From NCBI GenBank assembly GCA_019218415.1, contig JAHUUL010000003.1:186001-250000 (forward strand): 64,000 nucleotides of DNA. Reading direction: 5' to 3'. Under the pieces are notes generated by a model that had not been told where the DNA came from, made no database searches, and saw only the letters and a list, made by a program, of their open reading frames with translations. Below are positions 1 to 8,523 of this stretch, one piece after another. This DNA comes from Dermabacteraceae bacterium TAE3-ERU27 (GTDB lineage: Bacteria; Actinomycetota; Actinomycetes; Actinomycetales; Dermabacteraceae). The position numbers were made by a program, and so were the translations under genes. The first letter of the stretch is position 1. Each line of letters begins with the position of its first letter.

Positions 1-30
1 GGAACCCCACTTTGCAATGCCTCGCTGTTC

Positions 31-798
31 CTAGGCGGTTACGCTAGCGCGCTTGCGCCAGAGAACCACCCAGGCGATTGCCCCGAAAACTACTATCAGT
101 GCGCCTTCCACTGACTGCATCGTGGCGATCAACTTGGGCGATACGGGGGCGTTCAGGGAAGAAAGCAAGATGAAGTCCCAGAGCGCGTGCGCCAGGATCA
201 GCGGCTTCAGATTGCGGGTAAGCAGCGCAATCGGCCCCATGGCCAGGCCGAATAGCAGGGTGTGTCCAAGCTGCACCGCGACGCCGGCTACGGGCAGGCC
301 GCCCAGCACGTTTACCGCGTGCAGCAGGCTGAACAGGATTGCGGAGACCAGGGCCGCCAGCAGCGGGTTAGACCTGTTACGCAGCATCCCCTGCAGGATG
401 ACGCCGCGGAACATGGTTTCTTCCGCGTAGCCGACGAGTGCGGTCAGTATGGCGACTATGGCGATGGAAAATAGGGCTTCGCTGTCTGCGTAGAGGGCCG
501 CCGCCACTCCAACCAGGTCGAACGCTTCCAACAGCAGCCAGGGGCTTACCCAGGCATAGGAGGCGGCGGCGGAACTATCCTCGGCGGTTAGCCGCACCCG
601 GGTTTTCTTTGCCGCGAAAGCGGTGTATCCGGCGACAACGACCATCCAGGGCAAGAAGGTGAAGGCGAAATAAGGCGTGGCGTAGGGGACGGCAAAGACA
701 TGGAACGTGACGGCCATGCCCACTCCCATGATGGCTATGTAGCCGATAACCCAGGGAAGCCAGGACTGGCGGGGACGAGACTGTGCAGGAGTGCTCAA
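31..798 (-). CDS. CPBP family intramembrane metalloprotease
   Basis: A 255-residue, strongly hydrophobic protein with about six to eight membrane segments. The family signature is visible: EETMFRG around residues 125-131 (the EExxxR motif), a following FSLLHA segment with the second-motif His, and HALWDF near residue 205. Proteins of the CPBP (CAAX protease and bacteriocin-processing, Abi) family are membrane metal-dependent proteases or immunity proteins; the substrate cannot be told from sequence. The start is a TTG, supported by AAGGA about six bases upstream. It is transcribed divergently from the mycothione reductase gene, with no operon partner inside the window. Confidence 0.8.
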   Translation of the reverse strand: MSTPAQSRPRQSWLPWVIGYIAIMGVGMAVTFHVFAVPYATPYFAFTFLPWMVVVAGYTAFAAKKTRVRLTAEDSSAAASYAWVSPWLLLEAFDLVGVAAALYADSEALFSIAIVAILTALVGYAEETMFRGVILQGMLRNRSNPLLAALVSAILFSLLHAVNVLGGLPVAGVAVQLGHTLLFGLAMGPIALLTRNLKPLILAHALWDFILLSSLNAPVSPKLIATMQSVEGALIVVFGAIAWVVLWRKRASVTA

Positions 799-956
799 AA
801 CTTTTCCTTAGGAGAATAGGTGAAACCTATAGAGAAACGAATATTAGCAGGTCAGGGTGGGGAAAGATGAAATGTTCCTGTGAGTGGACGCTGGGGCTGT
901 AACACTGCTTCCCAGTTCAGCCGCGAGCGGACAGCAAACTCTTACCAGTTATGTAT

Positions 957-977
957 TACCTGGTCAGGTATTAATCT
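957..977 (+). promoter_or_regulatory. Promoter and palindromic operator candidate of mtr
   Basis: TAATCT at 972-977 lies six bases before the ATG at 984, with TTATGT 17 bases further upstream as a weak -35. The spacer contains a perfect inverted repeat, TACCTG-GT-CAGGTA (957-970). No Shine-Dalgarno sequence precedes the ATG, so a leaderless transcript is likely. A repeat between -35 and -10 is well placed for a regulator; which one is unknown. Confidence 0.5.
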
Positions 978-983
978 GGCCGT

Positions 984-2417
984 ATGACCCATTACGACAT
1001 GCTCATCATCGGCACGGGCTCGGGAAATTCCCTCCTGGGGCCTGAGTTTTCCGACAAAAAGATCGCCCTCGTAGAGAAGTCGGTCTTTGGCGGTACCTGC
1101 CTCAACGTTGGCTGCATACCCACCAAAATGTTTGTCTACACGGCCGATCTGGCCGCCACCCCCGGCGAGGCCGGTCGCTTCGGTGTGGACGAAACGCTGG
1201 ACGGCGTGCGCTGGGCAGATGTGCGCGATCGCGTCTTTGGTCGGATTGATCCGATCGCGGCGGCGGGTGAGGAATACCGGGTAAGCAACCCCGATAACGA
1301 CAACGTCACGGTTTATCGCGGCACCGCGCGCTTTACGGGTGAAAAAACCATCGAGGTTACGCTCAACGACGGCGGCACCGCCACGGTCACGGCCGACACC
1401 GTGGTTATCGCGGCGGGGGCGCGCCCGCAGATCCCCGACATCGCTGGCCTGGCCGACGCTAACCCGTTGACCTCAGACAATGTGATGCGCATGGAATCCC
1501 TCCCGGCCAGCATGGCGATCCTCGGCTCCGGTTTCATCGCCGCCGAAATGGCGCACATCTTTGCCTCGCTAGGGGTTGAGGTGACCCTGCTGGCCCGCTC
1601 CGGGGCGCTGCTGCGCGCAGAGGATGCCGACGTCAGCGAAGCCTTCACAAAGCTGGCCCGCGAACGCTTCAACGTGCGCAGCAACTTCTCCACCACCTCC
1701 GTGGTGCGCGATGACGAGGGCGTGAAGATCACGGGGGATACCGTGAATGGCAGCGAAACTATCCGGGTGGAGGAAATCCTGGTCGCTACCGGCCGCACTC
1801 CGAATGGCGATGTGTTGAATGTTGCCGCAGCAGGCATCGACATGACCGACGACGGCCGCGTTGCGGTGGATGAATACCAGCGCGTGCTGGGCGGGGGAGC
1901 GCCGCTCGCAGGCGTTTGGGCTCTCGGGGACGTCTCGTCCCGCTACCAACTCAAGCACGTGGCGAACCACGAGGCGCGAACGGTAAAGCACAACCTTTTA
2001 GTGAAGGACGAAAACGCGCTGCGGGCAAGCGATCACCGCTATGTTCCCCACGCCGTGTTTAGCCACCCCCAGATAGCGGCTGCGGGGATGACCGAAAAGC
2101 AGGCGCGAGAAAGCGGCCGCGAAATCCTGGTGGTCAATCAGCCCTACGCCTCCATCGCCTACGGTTGGGCGATGGAAGACCAGAACGGTTTCGCGAAACT
2201 TGTCGCGGACGCCGAAACCACGGAGCTGCTCGGCGCGCACATCATGGGCCCGCACGCACCCACCCTGATCCAGACTCTGATTCAGGCGATGAGCACCGGG
2301 CAGAGTGCCCGCGATATTGCCGCCACGCAGTACTGGATCCACCCGGCTATGCCGGAACTGCTGGAAAACGCGCTGCTTAACCTCGTAGCGCAGGCCGATG
2401 AACGCGCCGGGGCCTGA
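984..2417 (+). CDS. mtr: Mycothione reductase
   Basis: A 477-residue flavoprotein disulfide reductase that uses NADPH to reduce mycothiol disulfide (mycothione) in the cytoplasm. The N-terminal FAD motif reads IIGTGSGNS, typical of mycothione reductases. The redox-active pair is in GGTCLNVGCIPTK (residues about 37-49). A second dinucleotide fold begins near ILGSGFIAAE (about 178), and the C-terminal dimer domain ends with the catalytic His-Pro pair in YWIHPAMPELLENAL. Length fits the family. The gene stands alone, reads out into a strong hairpin, and starts at an ATG without a Shine-Dalgarno but with a -10 six bases upstream. The MshA-MshB fusion about 20 kb away supports the mycothiol assignment over glutathione or lipoamide substrates. 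Confidence 0.92.
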   Translation: MTHYDMLIIGTGSGNSLLGPEFSDKKIALVEKSVFGGTCLNVGCIPTKMFVYTADLAATPGEAGRFGVDETLDGVRWADVRDRVFGRIDPIAAAGEEYRVSNPDNDNVTVYRGTARFTGEKTIEVTLNDGGTATVTADTVVIAAGARPQIPDIAGLADANPLTSDNVMRMESLPASMAILGSGFIAAEMAHIFASLGVEVTLLARSGALLRAEDADVSEAFTKLARERFNVRSNFSTTSVVRDDEGVKITGDTVNGSETIRVEEILVATGRTPNGDVLNVAAAGIDMTDDGRVAVDEYQRVLGGGAPLAGVWALGDVSSRYQLKHVANHEARTVKHNLLVKDENALRASDHRYVPHAVFSHPQIAAAGMTEKQARESGREILVVNQPYASIAYGWAMEDQNGFAKLVADAETTELLGAHIMGPHAPTLIQTLIQAMSTGQSARDIAATQYWIHPAMPELLENALLNLVAQADERAGA

Positions 2418-2436
2418 CCCCGCACGTCAATAAAAC

Positions 2437-2478
2437 ACTAAAGTGGCGGCCCCCTGAAAAGGGGACCGCCACTTTAGT
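2437..2478. terminator. Bidirectional terminator between mtr and the LCP gene
   Basis: Long hairpin with arms of about 18 bases (ACTAAAGTGGCGG plus a C/G-rich top) around a short loop, bordered by A-rich and T-rich sides. It sits between two convergent genes and can serve both. Confidence 0.85.
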
Positions 2479-2487
2479 TTTATGCCG

Positions 2488-4602
2488 CTACTGGTTGTAG
2501 GCGCTGCTTACCGGGTATTCCTCGGAAGAACCGGGCAGGCAGGACTTGAGAGCCTCTTCCTGGCTAAACGGCTGCTGCTTTTCCGTGGCCGAACCATCGC
2601 CGCCAGTATTTTGAGCACTATCTGCGCCCGGCTTGGCCGGTGCGGCAGGTTTCTCGCTCGGCTGCTCGGCCTTCGGCGTAGCAGGGGCTGCCGGGGCAGC
2701 GGGCTTCTCGGTAGGACCGCCGGTAACGCTGGTTACCTTGGTGGCCTCCATCGATTCCTTAATGGACTGCTGCACCCAGGCGCGAATCTTCTTCTCGTCA
2801 GGCTGATGCGCGGTGTTAAACACGCGCTCGTCCATCGGGAAGCTGAGGAAGCCCCCTTCCTTAACTTTGAGGGCGAGCTGCGCGAAGGCGGGCACCTGAT
2901 CCTGCGCTATGTCCGTTTCGATATTGCGCTCGGTAGCGGTAACAAGAGCAGGGAAAGAGGTGGCGAGGGTGAGCGGGTTCGCTTCCTTGCTGAGCGTGCG
3001 AATCATGCGCTGCTGACGGCAGATGCGGTTGAAGTCGTCCGCCCCCTCGCGAGAGCGTGCGTACCAGAGGGCGTGGTAGCCGTCCAGGTGCTGCCAGCCC
3101 TTCTCGATCCAACCGGTGATCGGGTGGCGATGCCGCGCGCCCGGATCTTTACCGCCGCCGATCGGAATGCGCCTTTCCACCTCAAGGTTTACGCCGCCGA
3201 TCGCGTTTACGACGTCCTCGAAGCCCTTGAGGTTAACCATCGCGTAGTAGTCGATCTTTAGGCCGGTCAGGTTTTCTACCGCCTGTTCGGTGGCGGTGAG
3301 GCCGGGGTTCGGGTCCCCTGGGAAGAGCTGCTTTTCGTCCTCTGCCCAGCTCCAAACCGCGTTAATCATGTTTTCCGGGTTCTTGAAGTAGCCAAAGCCC
3401 TCCGGCCAGCGTTTTGCGGCGGCAGTTCCGGTCGGAAACTTTGGCCGCTGCACGTTACGGGGAATGGAGAAGAGCGCGGTGCGTCCGGTCTTGGTGTCGA
3501 TGGACGCCACCATGATCGTGTCCGGGCGCGTTCCCGTGCGGTCCGCACCGGCATCCTGGCCGAGCAGCAGAACGTTAATGCGCTCCTTCTTCCAGATAGC
3601 TCCCGCCCCGTCCGTTGCCTGGCCGCCGTTCTTACCGCCAAAAACGGTGTCGGAGCCAAGTAGGTGCTGACCCACCCAGAGATAACGGGCACCGGTCGCG
3701 AAGGGCACAAAGGCTATCGTTGCGATCAGCGCGGTGACGACGAGCAGCGCCGTGCGTTCCTTACCGAAGAGGCGTTGCGATAGCCGCTGTTCCCGGCTGG
3801 TCAGAGCAAGCTGCCAGAGCCAAATCAGGCCGCCCACTAGCAGCATGCCGAGGAACAAAATGAGCAGGGTGCGGCTGGTGCCGATGGCGAGCAAGGTGCT
3901 CAGTGAATTGCTGACGATGACGGCGCTCAGCAAAAGGGTGAGCACCAGCAGAACGCTGATTACGGTGAGCGCTAGGCCGACGGTGCGCCGTCTAGTGCGC
4001 AGCAGGCCGGAGCCGGGAAGAATGCCGGAGGCTAGCACCCCCAAGATGGCGCGGCGGAGACTGCCGTCCCTGTGCGGGGGCGTAGTTTCGGACTCTTCTG
4101 TGGCTACTGAGCCAGGAACCGTAACATTCTCGGGCTCTGTCGGCCTGGCCTCCGCAGAAGGCTCTTCCGTGCCGAACGACGCATGCGGCTCTTCAACCGC
4201 GGGGGAGGCTGTTTCTTGCGTTATCTCCCTGGCTGCCCGAAAACTTTCGGCTTCTTCGGAAGCCTGTTGCGGCAGGCTTTCCACCGGCTTCGGTGCGGGC
4301 AAGGGCGAGGAATCGCGGCGTGCGTGCCGTCCGCGGCGAGTGTTCGTGGGAGTGCGAGTTTCCCCGTCGGTGAGGGGAAGTCCGGCTAGCGGGAAGGGGT
4401 CCGCCGGCCACGTACGGGCGGCGGGGTTTACTTCCGTTTCCTGGGCCTTTCCCTGTCGGGGGGCGTCATAGCGCGAATCCTGGCGTACATGCCTGCCGCG
4501 TGCGCGCGGGCGCGGTGCGCCCTGGCGGGCTTCACCACCTGCGCGGCGACGCCGTCCCTTGGGGGAAGAAGTGTCGGGAGAATCCGTCATGAGGGCCATC
4601 AT
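2488..4602 (-). CDS. LytR-CpsA-Psr (LCP) family protein with long N-terminal region
   Basis: A 704-residue membrane protein. Residues 1-180 are hydrophilic and rich in Arg, Pro and Glu. Several hydrophobic segments follow (about 185-310), including VGLALTVISVLLVLTLLL. The LCP catalytic domain starts near INVLLLGQDAG (about 340) and carries TRPDTIMVASID and FSIPRNV, with the Arg and Asp residues that bind the lipid pyrophosphate. The last 90 residues are Pro/Ala/Lys-rich. LCP enzymes transfer polyprenyl-linked glycopolymers onto peptidoglycan outside the cell. The multi-helix N-terminal part is more than the single anchor usual for the family. ATGs occur at 4602, 4599 and 4590; none has a good Shine-Dalgarno, so the start is uncertain by four residues. 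Confidence 0.85.
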   Translation of the reverse strand: MMALMTDSPDTSSPKGRRRRAGGEARQGAPRPRARGRHVRQDSRYDAPRQGKAQETEVNPAARTWPADPFPLAGLPLTDGETRTPTNTRRGRHARRDSSPLPAPKPVESLPQQASEEAESFRAAREITQETASPAVEEPHASFGTEEPSAEARPTEPENVTVPGSVATEESETTPPHRDGSLRRAILGVLASGILPGSGLLRTRRRTVGLALTVISVLLVLTLLLSAVIVSNSLSTLLAIGTSRTLLILFLGMLLVGGLIWLWQLALTSREQRLSQRLFGKERTALLVVTALIATIAFVPFATGARYLWVGQHLLGSDTVFGGKNGGQATDGAGAIWKKERINVLLLGQDAGADRTGTRPDTIMVASIDTKTGRTALFSIPRNVQRPKFPTGTAAAKRWPEGFGYFKNPENMINAVWSWAEDEKQLFPGDPNPGLTATEQAVENLTGLKIDYYAMVNLKGFEDVVNAIGGVNLEVERRIPIGGGKDPGARHRHPITGWIEKGWQHLDGYHALWYARSREGADDFNRICRQQRMIRTLSKEANPLTLATSFPALVTATERNIETDIAQDQVPAFAQLALKVKEGGFLSFPMDERVFNTAHQPDEKKIRAWVQQSIKESMEATKVTSVTGGPTEKPAAPAAPATPKAEQPSEKPAAPAKPGADSAQNTGGDGSATEKQQPFSQEEALKSCLPGSSEEYPVSSAYNQ

Positions 4603-4655
4603 AGGCCGGTTTACCCAGGTCGCACGATAACTACTGCGTAGGCGGTCACACTCGG

Positions 4656-4661
4656 TAGGCT
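4656..4661 (+). promoter_or_regulatory. -10 element of guaB1, leaderless type
   Basis: TAGGCT ends exactly six bases before the ATG at 4668. Transcription would then begin at or next to that ATG, which decides the start against the in-frame ATG at 4662. Confidence 0.5.
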
Positions 4662-4667
4662 ATGGGT

Positions 4668-6143
4668 ATGGAATTTAGCCATCAGCCTCAGCACGATCTC
4701 ACTTACGACGACGTATTTTTCCTACCCTCGCGCTCCAGCGTGCCCTCCCGCTTTAACGTAGACCTATCTTCCGACGACGGCACGGGAACCACGATCCCGC
4801 TGATCGCGGCCAATATGACCGCGGTCTCCGGTCGCCGTATGGCCGAGGTTATGGCTCGCCGCGGCGGCGTCGCTATCCTGCCGCAGGACCTCAGCAATGA
4901 ACGCCTCACCTCCGTCATCCGCTCCCTTAAAGAACGCGACGTGCTGGTAGATAAGGCGCTCACCGTACGCTCGCACGTAACCGTCGGCCAGGTGCGTAGC
5001 CTGCTCCCGAAGCGCCCCCACGGTATAGCCGTAGTAGTAGACGAAAATAACCGCCCGCTCGGCGTGGTGGCGGAGGAAGACCTCGAGGCGCGAGACGCCT
5101 TCACCCAGGTGGGGGATCTCGCCACGCAGAAGGCCCCCACCCTGCGCCGCAGCGACGTTTCCGCGGGCGATCCCTCGCTCTACGTGAACCTGCAGGCAAC
5201 CCATCACGGCCTGGCACTCATCACCAACGATGACGACACCCTGGTCGGCGTGCTCACCGCGAAAGGCGTGGTGCGCAGTTCCATCTACCGCCCGGCCCTG
5301 GACAAGAACGGCGGCTTCCGCATCGGCATCGCGCTCGGCATTAACGGTGACGTTGCGGGCAAGGCGGAAGAATTCATCGCGGCGGGTGCCGACATCCTCG
5401 TGCTCGATACCGCGCACGGGCACCAGGAAAAGATGATCGAGGCTCTCAAGAAGGTGCGCGCCGTGGTCGGCCCGCGCAGCGAGGACCCGAACGACACTAA
5501 CAGCGTGCGCATCGCGGCCGGCAACATCGTCACCGCGGAAGGCGTGCGCGATCTGGTGGCCGCCGGAGCGGACATCCTCAAGGTGGGTGTCGGCCCGGGC
5601 GCCATGTGCACTACCCGCATGCAGACCGGCGTGGGCCGCCCCCAGTTTTCCGCCGTCCTCGACTGCTCCGCCGCCGCGCGCGAAATCGGCGCGCGCGTCT
5701 GGGCCGACGGAGGCGTGCGCCATCCGCGCGACGTCGCCCTGGCCCTCGCCGCCGGTGCCTCCAACGTGATGATCGGTTCATGGTTCGCGGGCACCTACGA
5801 ATCGCCGGGCGAGATGCGCCGCGACGAACGCGGCCGCCTCTACAAGGAAAGCTTCGGCATGGCCTCCAAGCGCGCGGTCAAGCACCGCACCGCCAGCGAG
5901 GACGCCTTCGCGCAGGCGCGCAAGGCGCTGTTCGAGGAGGGCATCTCCACCTCCCGCATGTACCTGCGTCCGGGAGCGGGCAGCGTCGAGGACCTGATCG
6001 ATTCGATCACCGCCGGCGTGCGCTCCTCCTGCACCTACGCGGGGGCGGCGAACCTGGACGAGTTCCGCGACCGCGCCCGCATCGGGCTGCAGAGCGCCTC
6101 CGGCTACGCCGAGGGACGCCCGCTCGATAGTTCCTGGTCCTGA
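4668..6143 (+). CDS. guaB1: GuaB1-type IMP dehydrogenase-family protein, probable GMP reductase
   Basis: A 491-residue IMPDH/GMPR-fold protein. The TIM barrel is interrupted by a CBS-pair region (residues about 95-205, with IAVVVDENNRPLGVV and LALITNDDDTLVGVL). The catalytic loop GPGAMCTTR places the nucleophilic Cys at residue 314, and nucleotide-binding segments such as DILVLDTAHGH and WADGGVRHPRDVALAL are intact. Actinobacterial GuaB1 proteins were long annotated as IMP dehydrogenases, but the mycobacterial member has been reported as a CBS-containing GMP reductase (GMP to IMP, NADPH). I infer that role here, where it would feed purine salvage. The ATG at 4662 is rejected because a -10 lies directly against it. 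galE follows 23 bases downstream. Confidence 0.85.
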   Translation: MEFSHQPQHDLTYDDVFFLPSRSSVPSRFNVDLSSDDGTGTTIPLIAANMTAVSGRRMAEVMARRGGVAILPQDLSNERLTSVIRSLKERDVLVDKALTVRSHVTVGQVRSLLPKRPHGIAVVVDENNRPLGVVAEEDLEARDAFTQVGDLATQKAPTLRRSDVSAGDPSLYVNLQATHHGLALITNDDDTLVGVLTAKGVVRSSIYRPALDKNGGFRIGIALGINGDVAGKAEEFIAAGADILVLDTAHGHQEKMIEALKKVRAVVGPRSEDPNDTNSVRIAAGNIVTAEGVRDLVAAGADILKVGVGPGAMCTTRMQTGVGRPQFSAVLDCSAAAREIGARVWADGGVRHPRDVALALAAGASNVMIGSWFAGTYESPGEMRRDERGRLYKESFGMASKRAVKHRTASEDAFAQARKALFEEGISTSRMYLRPGAGSVEDLIDSITAGVRSSCTYAGAANLDEFRDRARIGLQSASGYAEGRPLDSSWS

Positions 6144-6166
6144 TCCGGAAAGATAGAGTTTTAGCC

Positions 6167-7123
6167 ATGACTACTCTGGTGATTGGCGGAGCCGGGTACA
6201 TCGGCTCCCACGTGGTACGCCTGCTACAGGAACGCGGCGATAAGGTCATCGTCGTAGACGATCTTTCTACCGGTTTCGCCTCCCGTATCGGAGACGCCGA
6301 GCTGCTCGAACTGGATGTCACGCAGCCCGACGCCGCCGAGAAGATGGCTTTCGCGATGCGTAAGTCCGGCGCGGATTCGGTGATCCACTTCGCCGCCCAC
6401 AAGCAGGTGGGCGAGAGCGTTGCGGAACCGATGATGTACTGGCACGACAACATCGCGGGCCTGGCAAACGTGATCAGCGCTGCCCGCACGGCAGAGGTGA
6501 AGAAGGTCGTGTTCTCGTCCTCCGCCGCCGTCTACGGCATGCCCGACGTTGACCTGGTGGAAGAGACCCTCGATCCGAAGCCGATCAACCCCTACGGAGC
6601 CACCAAGTACGTCGGCGAATGGATGCTGGCCGACGCTGAGCGTGCCTACGGCATGCGCACCGTCGGGCTGCGCTACTTTAACGTGGCGGGCGCGGGCTGG
6701 CCGGAACTGGCCGACACCATGGTGATGAACCTGGTGCCGATCATCCTGGACGCGCTCGAAAAGGGCAAAGCCCCGATCGTGTTCGGTGACGACTACCCGA
6801 CCCCGGACGGCACCTGCATCCGCGACTACGTGCACGTGCTCGACCTGGCTCACGCGCACCTGGCGGCGCTCGACTACCTCGACCGCGACGAGCGCGCGCA
6901 CCGCGTATTCAACGTGGGCACCGGCAAGGGCTCCAGCGTGCTCGACGTGATCGAATCGATCGCGCGCGTTAAGGGTATCGAGATCAAGCCGGAGATCGGG
7001 CCGCGCCGCGCGGGCGATCCGGCTCGCCTGATCTGCGCCACCAGCCGCATCGAGGAAGAGATGGGCTGGAAGAGCGATAAGACGCTGGACGACATCGTGC
7101 GTTCGGCCGTCGAAGCCCGCTGA
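6167..7123 (+). CDS. galE: UDP-glucose 4-epimerase
   Basis: A 318-residue extended short-chain dehydrogenase that interconverts UDP-glucose and UDP-galactose with bound NAD. The Rossmann motif GGAGYIGSH is at residues 7-15. The catalytic SSSAAVYG and YGATKYVGEW (Tyr-x-x-x-Lys) follow, and RYFNVAGA and DGTCIRDYVHVLDLA match the sugar-binding half of GalE proteins. Length is normal. It supplies UDP-galactose for envelope glycans as well as the Leloir pathway; no other gal gene is near. TAGAGT (6154-6159) lies seven bases before the ATG, so it may have its own leaderless transcript in addition to read-through from guaB1. Confidence 0.9.
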   Translation: MTTLVIGGAGYIGSHVVRLLQERGDKVIVVDDLSTGFASRIGDAELLELDVTQPDAAEKMAFAMRKSGADSVIHFAAHKQVGESVAEPMMYWHDNIAGLANVISAARTAEVKKVVFSSSAAVYGMPDVDLVEETLDPKPINPYGATKYVGEWMLADAERAYGMRTVGLRYFNVAGAGWPELADTMVMNLVPIILDALEKGKAPIVFGDDYPTPDGTCIRDYVHVLDLAHAHLAALDYLDRDERAHRVFNVGTGKGSSVLDVIESIARVKGIEIKPEIGPRRAGDPARLICATSRIEEEMGWKSDKTLDDIVRSAVEAR

Positions 7124-7142
7124 TTTACGGCAGAGACAACGA

Positions 7143-7180
7143 AGGTCGGGCCGTCGCGCGCAAGCGCGGCGGCCCGACCT
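7143..7180. terminator. Hairpin terminator candidate between galE and ispF
   Basis: Inverted repeat with AGGTCGGGCC/GGCCCGACCT outer arms and a GC-rich inner stem around GCAA, between two convergent genes. T-tracts are weak, so termination is inferred mainly from position and stem strength. Confidence 0.65.
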
Positions 7181-7214
7181 CTACGTTTACGTGCAAGTGC
7201 GCCGGGAGACGGGG

Positions 7215-7712
7215 CTAGGCGCGGGCGAACACGATGGCGGTGGCGATCGCGGCGACGCCCTCGCCGCGACCCGTCAGACCGAGCGAATCTGTTGTGGTGC
7301 CGGAAAGGGAAACCGGTGCGCCGCAAGCCTTGCTCAGGGCCGCTTCTCCCTCGCTGCGGCGCTTTGCCAGCTTGGGCCGGTTGCCGATTACCTGAATGGC
7401 TACGTTGCCGATCTCAAACCCCGCCTCCCGCACCAGACGGGACGCCTCTGCCAACAGGGTAACGCCGGAAGCCCCCGCCAGTTCCGGGCGATCCACCCCG
7501 AAGTGACTGCCCAGATCGCCGATGGCGGCGGCGGTAAACAGCGCGTCGCAGGCGGCGTGCGCGGCAACGTCGGCATCAGAGTGTCCGGCTAGTCCCTGCT
7601 GTCCGGGCCAGTGCAGACCGGCCAGCCACATTTCGCGCGGCGCGTCTGCGGGAGAGAAGGCGTGAACGTCGGTCCCGATGCCGACGCGGGGGAGGGGGAG
7701 CGTTGCAACCAT
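7215..7712 (-). CDS. ispF: 2-C-methyl-D-erythritol 2,4-cyclodiphosphate synthase
   Basis: A 165-residue enzyme of the MEP isoprenoid pathway that cyclises CDP-methylerythritol 2-phosphate to the 2,4-cyclodiphosphate with loss of CMP. The metal site is visible as GTDVHAF (Asp-x-His, residues about 12-18) and a later His in AGHSDADV. The IGDLGSHFG loop and the terminal [18 protein letters not shown] segment are also characteristic. Length is normal. It is divergent from ispD, although in many actinobacteria carD, ispD and ispF lie in one direction; see the finding on the IspD-like gene at 8822-9514. No strong Shine-Dalgarno precedes the ATG. Confidence 0.93.
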   Translation of the reverse strand: MVATLPLPRVGIGTDVHAFSPADAPREMWLAGLHWPGQQGLAGHSDADVAAHAACDALFTAAAIGDLGSHFGVDRPELAGASGVTLLAEASRLVREAGFEIGNVAIQVIGNRPKLAKRRSEGEAALSKACGAPVSLSGTTTDSLGLTGRGEGVAAIATAIVFARA

Positions 7713-7764
7713 GCCGCCATTCTTTCATCCGCTGGCTGGCCGATAGCGTTGGCGCGCTAGGATT

Positions 7765-7782
7765 GCGAGCGTGAACGCTCGC
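7765..7782. repeat. Perfect 18-bp palindrome over the ispD start codon
   Basis: GCGAGCGT-GA-ACGCTCGC spans the GTG start of ispD, just after a -10 (TAGGAT, 7758-7763). In a leaderless message it would form a hairpin at the extreme 5' end, or it could be a protein-binding site. Confidence 0.5.
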
Positions 7783-8523
7783 TTACTTCCCCTGCGCCGA
7801 CCCCGACCGACCGTTGCGGATACGGCCGCCATCGTGCTGGCCGGAGGCAGCGGCACGCGGGTGGGGGCAGGAGTGAACAAGGCATTTTTGCAGCTCAAGG
7901 GGCGCACTATCGCGGCCTGGAGCCTAGCCACCATGTCGCGTATCGAACGGCTCGGGCCGCTCGTGTTCGTTGTTCGCCCGGAGGACCGCCAACAGGCGGA
8001 AGAAATGGTGCGCGACGAACTGCCCGGCATCAAGGTGGAGGTCATTCACGGCGGGGCCACGCGTCAGGAGTCGGAGCTGTGCGCGCTGCGCCACCTGGCG
8101 GAACGCATAGACGCGGGCAAGGTGCGTACCGTGCTGATCCACGACGCCGCGCGGCCGCTGGTCAGCCAGGGACTGGTGAACGCGGTAATGCACGCCGCGG
8201 CAGAAACCGGGGGAGCGGTGCCGGGGATCCCCGCCGCAGATCTTTTGCTTAACGCCGACGGCAAATTGGCGCCCGCCGGTGCCGACGGCCAGCTGCTGCG
8301 CGTGCAGACCCCGCAGGGCTTTCGCGCCGCACCGCTACTGGACGCCTACGAGGCGGCGGCGCGGGACGGCTTCAACGGCACCGACACCGCCTCCTGCGCC
8401 GAGGAATACAGTGACCTTGAGGTGACCTGGGTGCGGGGGGAGGATAGAAACTTCAAGATCACCTACGCCCAGGATCTGCTGCTCGCTCAGAACGTTGTGA
8501 ACGCGTTAGGACTAGACAGATGA
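7771..8523 (+). CDS. ispD: 2-C-methyl-D-erythritol 4-phosphate cytidylyltransferase
   Basis: A 250-residue MEP-pathway enzyme that joins CTP and methylerythritol 4-phosphate. All key elements are present: the nucleotide-binding IVLAGGSGTRVG loop with Lys a few residues later (residues about 28-45), the signature IHDAARPL (about 128), RVQTPQGF (about 182), and NFKIT with the late conserved Lys (about 230). It therefore looks fully active, unlike the related protein at 8822-9514. Start is GTG with TAGGAT seven bases upstream and no Shine-Dalgarno. Its stop overlaps the ATG of the next gene (ATGA), so the two are translationally coupled. Confidence 0.93.
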   Translation: MNARLLPLRRPRPTVADTAAIVLAGGSGTRVGAGVNKAFLQLKGRTIAAWSLATMSRIERLGPLVFVVRPEDRQQAEEMVRDELPGIKVEVIHGGATRQESELCALRHLAERIDAGKVRTVLIHDAARPLVSQGLVNAVMHAAAETGGAVPGIPAADLLLNADGKLAPAGADGQLLRVQTPQGFRAAPLLDAYEAAARDGFNGTDTASCAEEYSDLEVTWVRGEDRNFKITYAQDLLLAQNVVNALGLDR

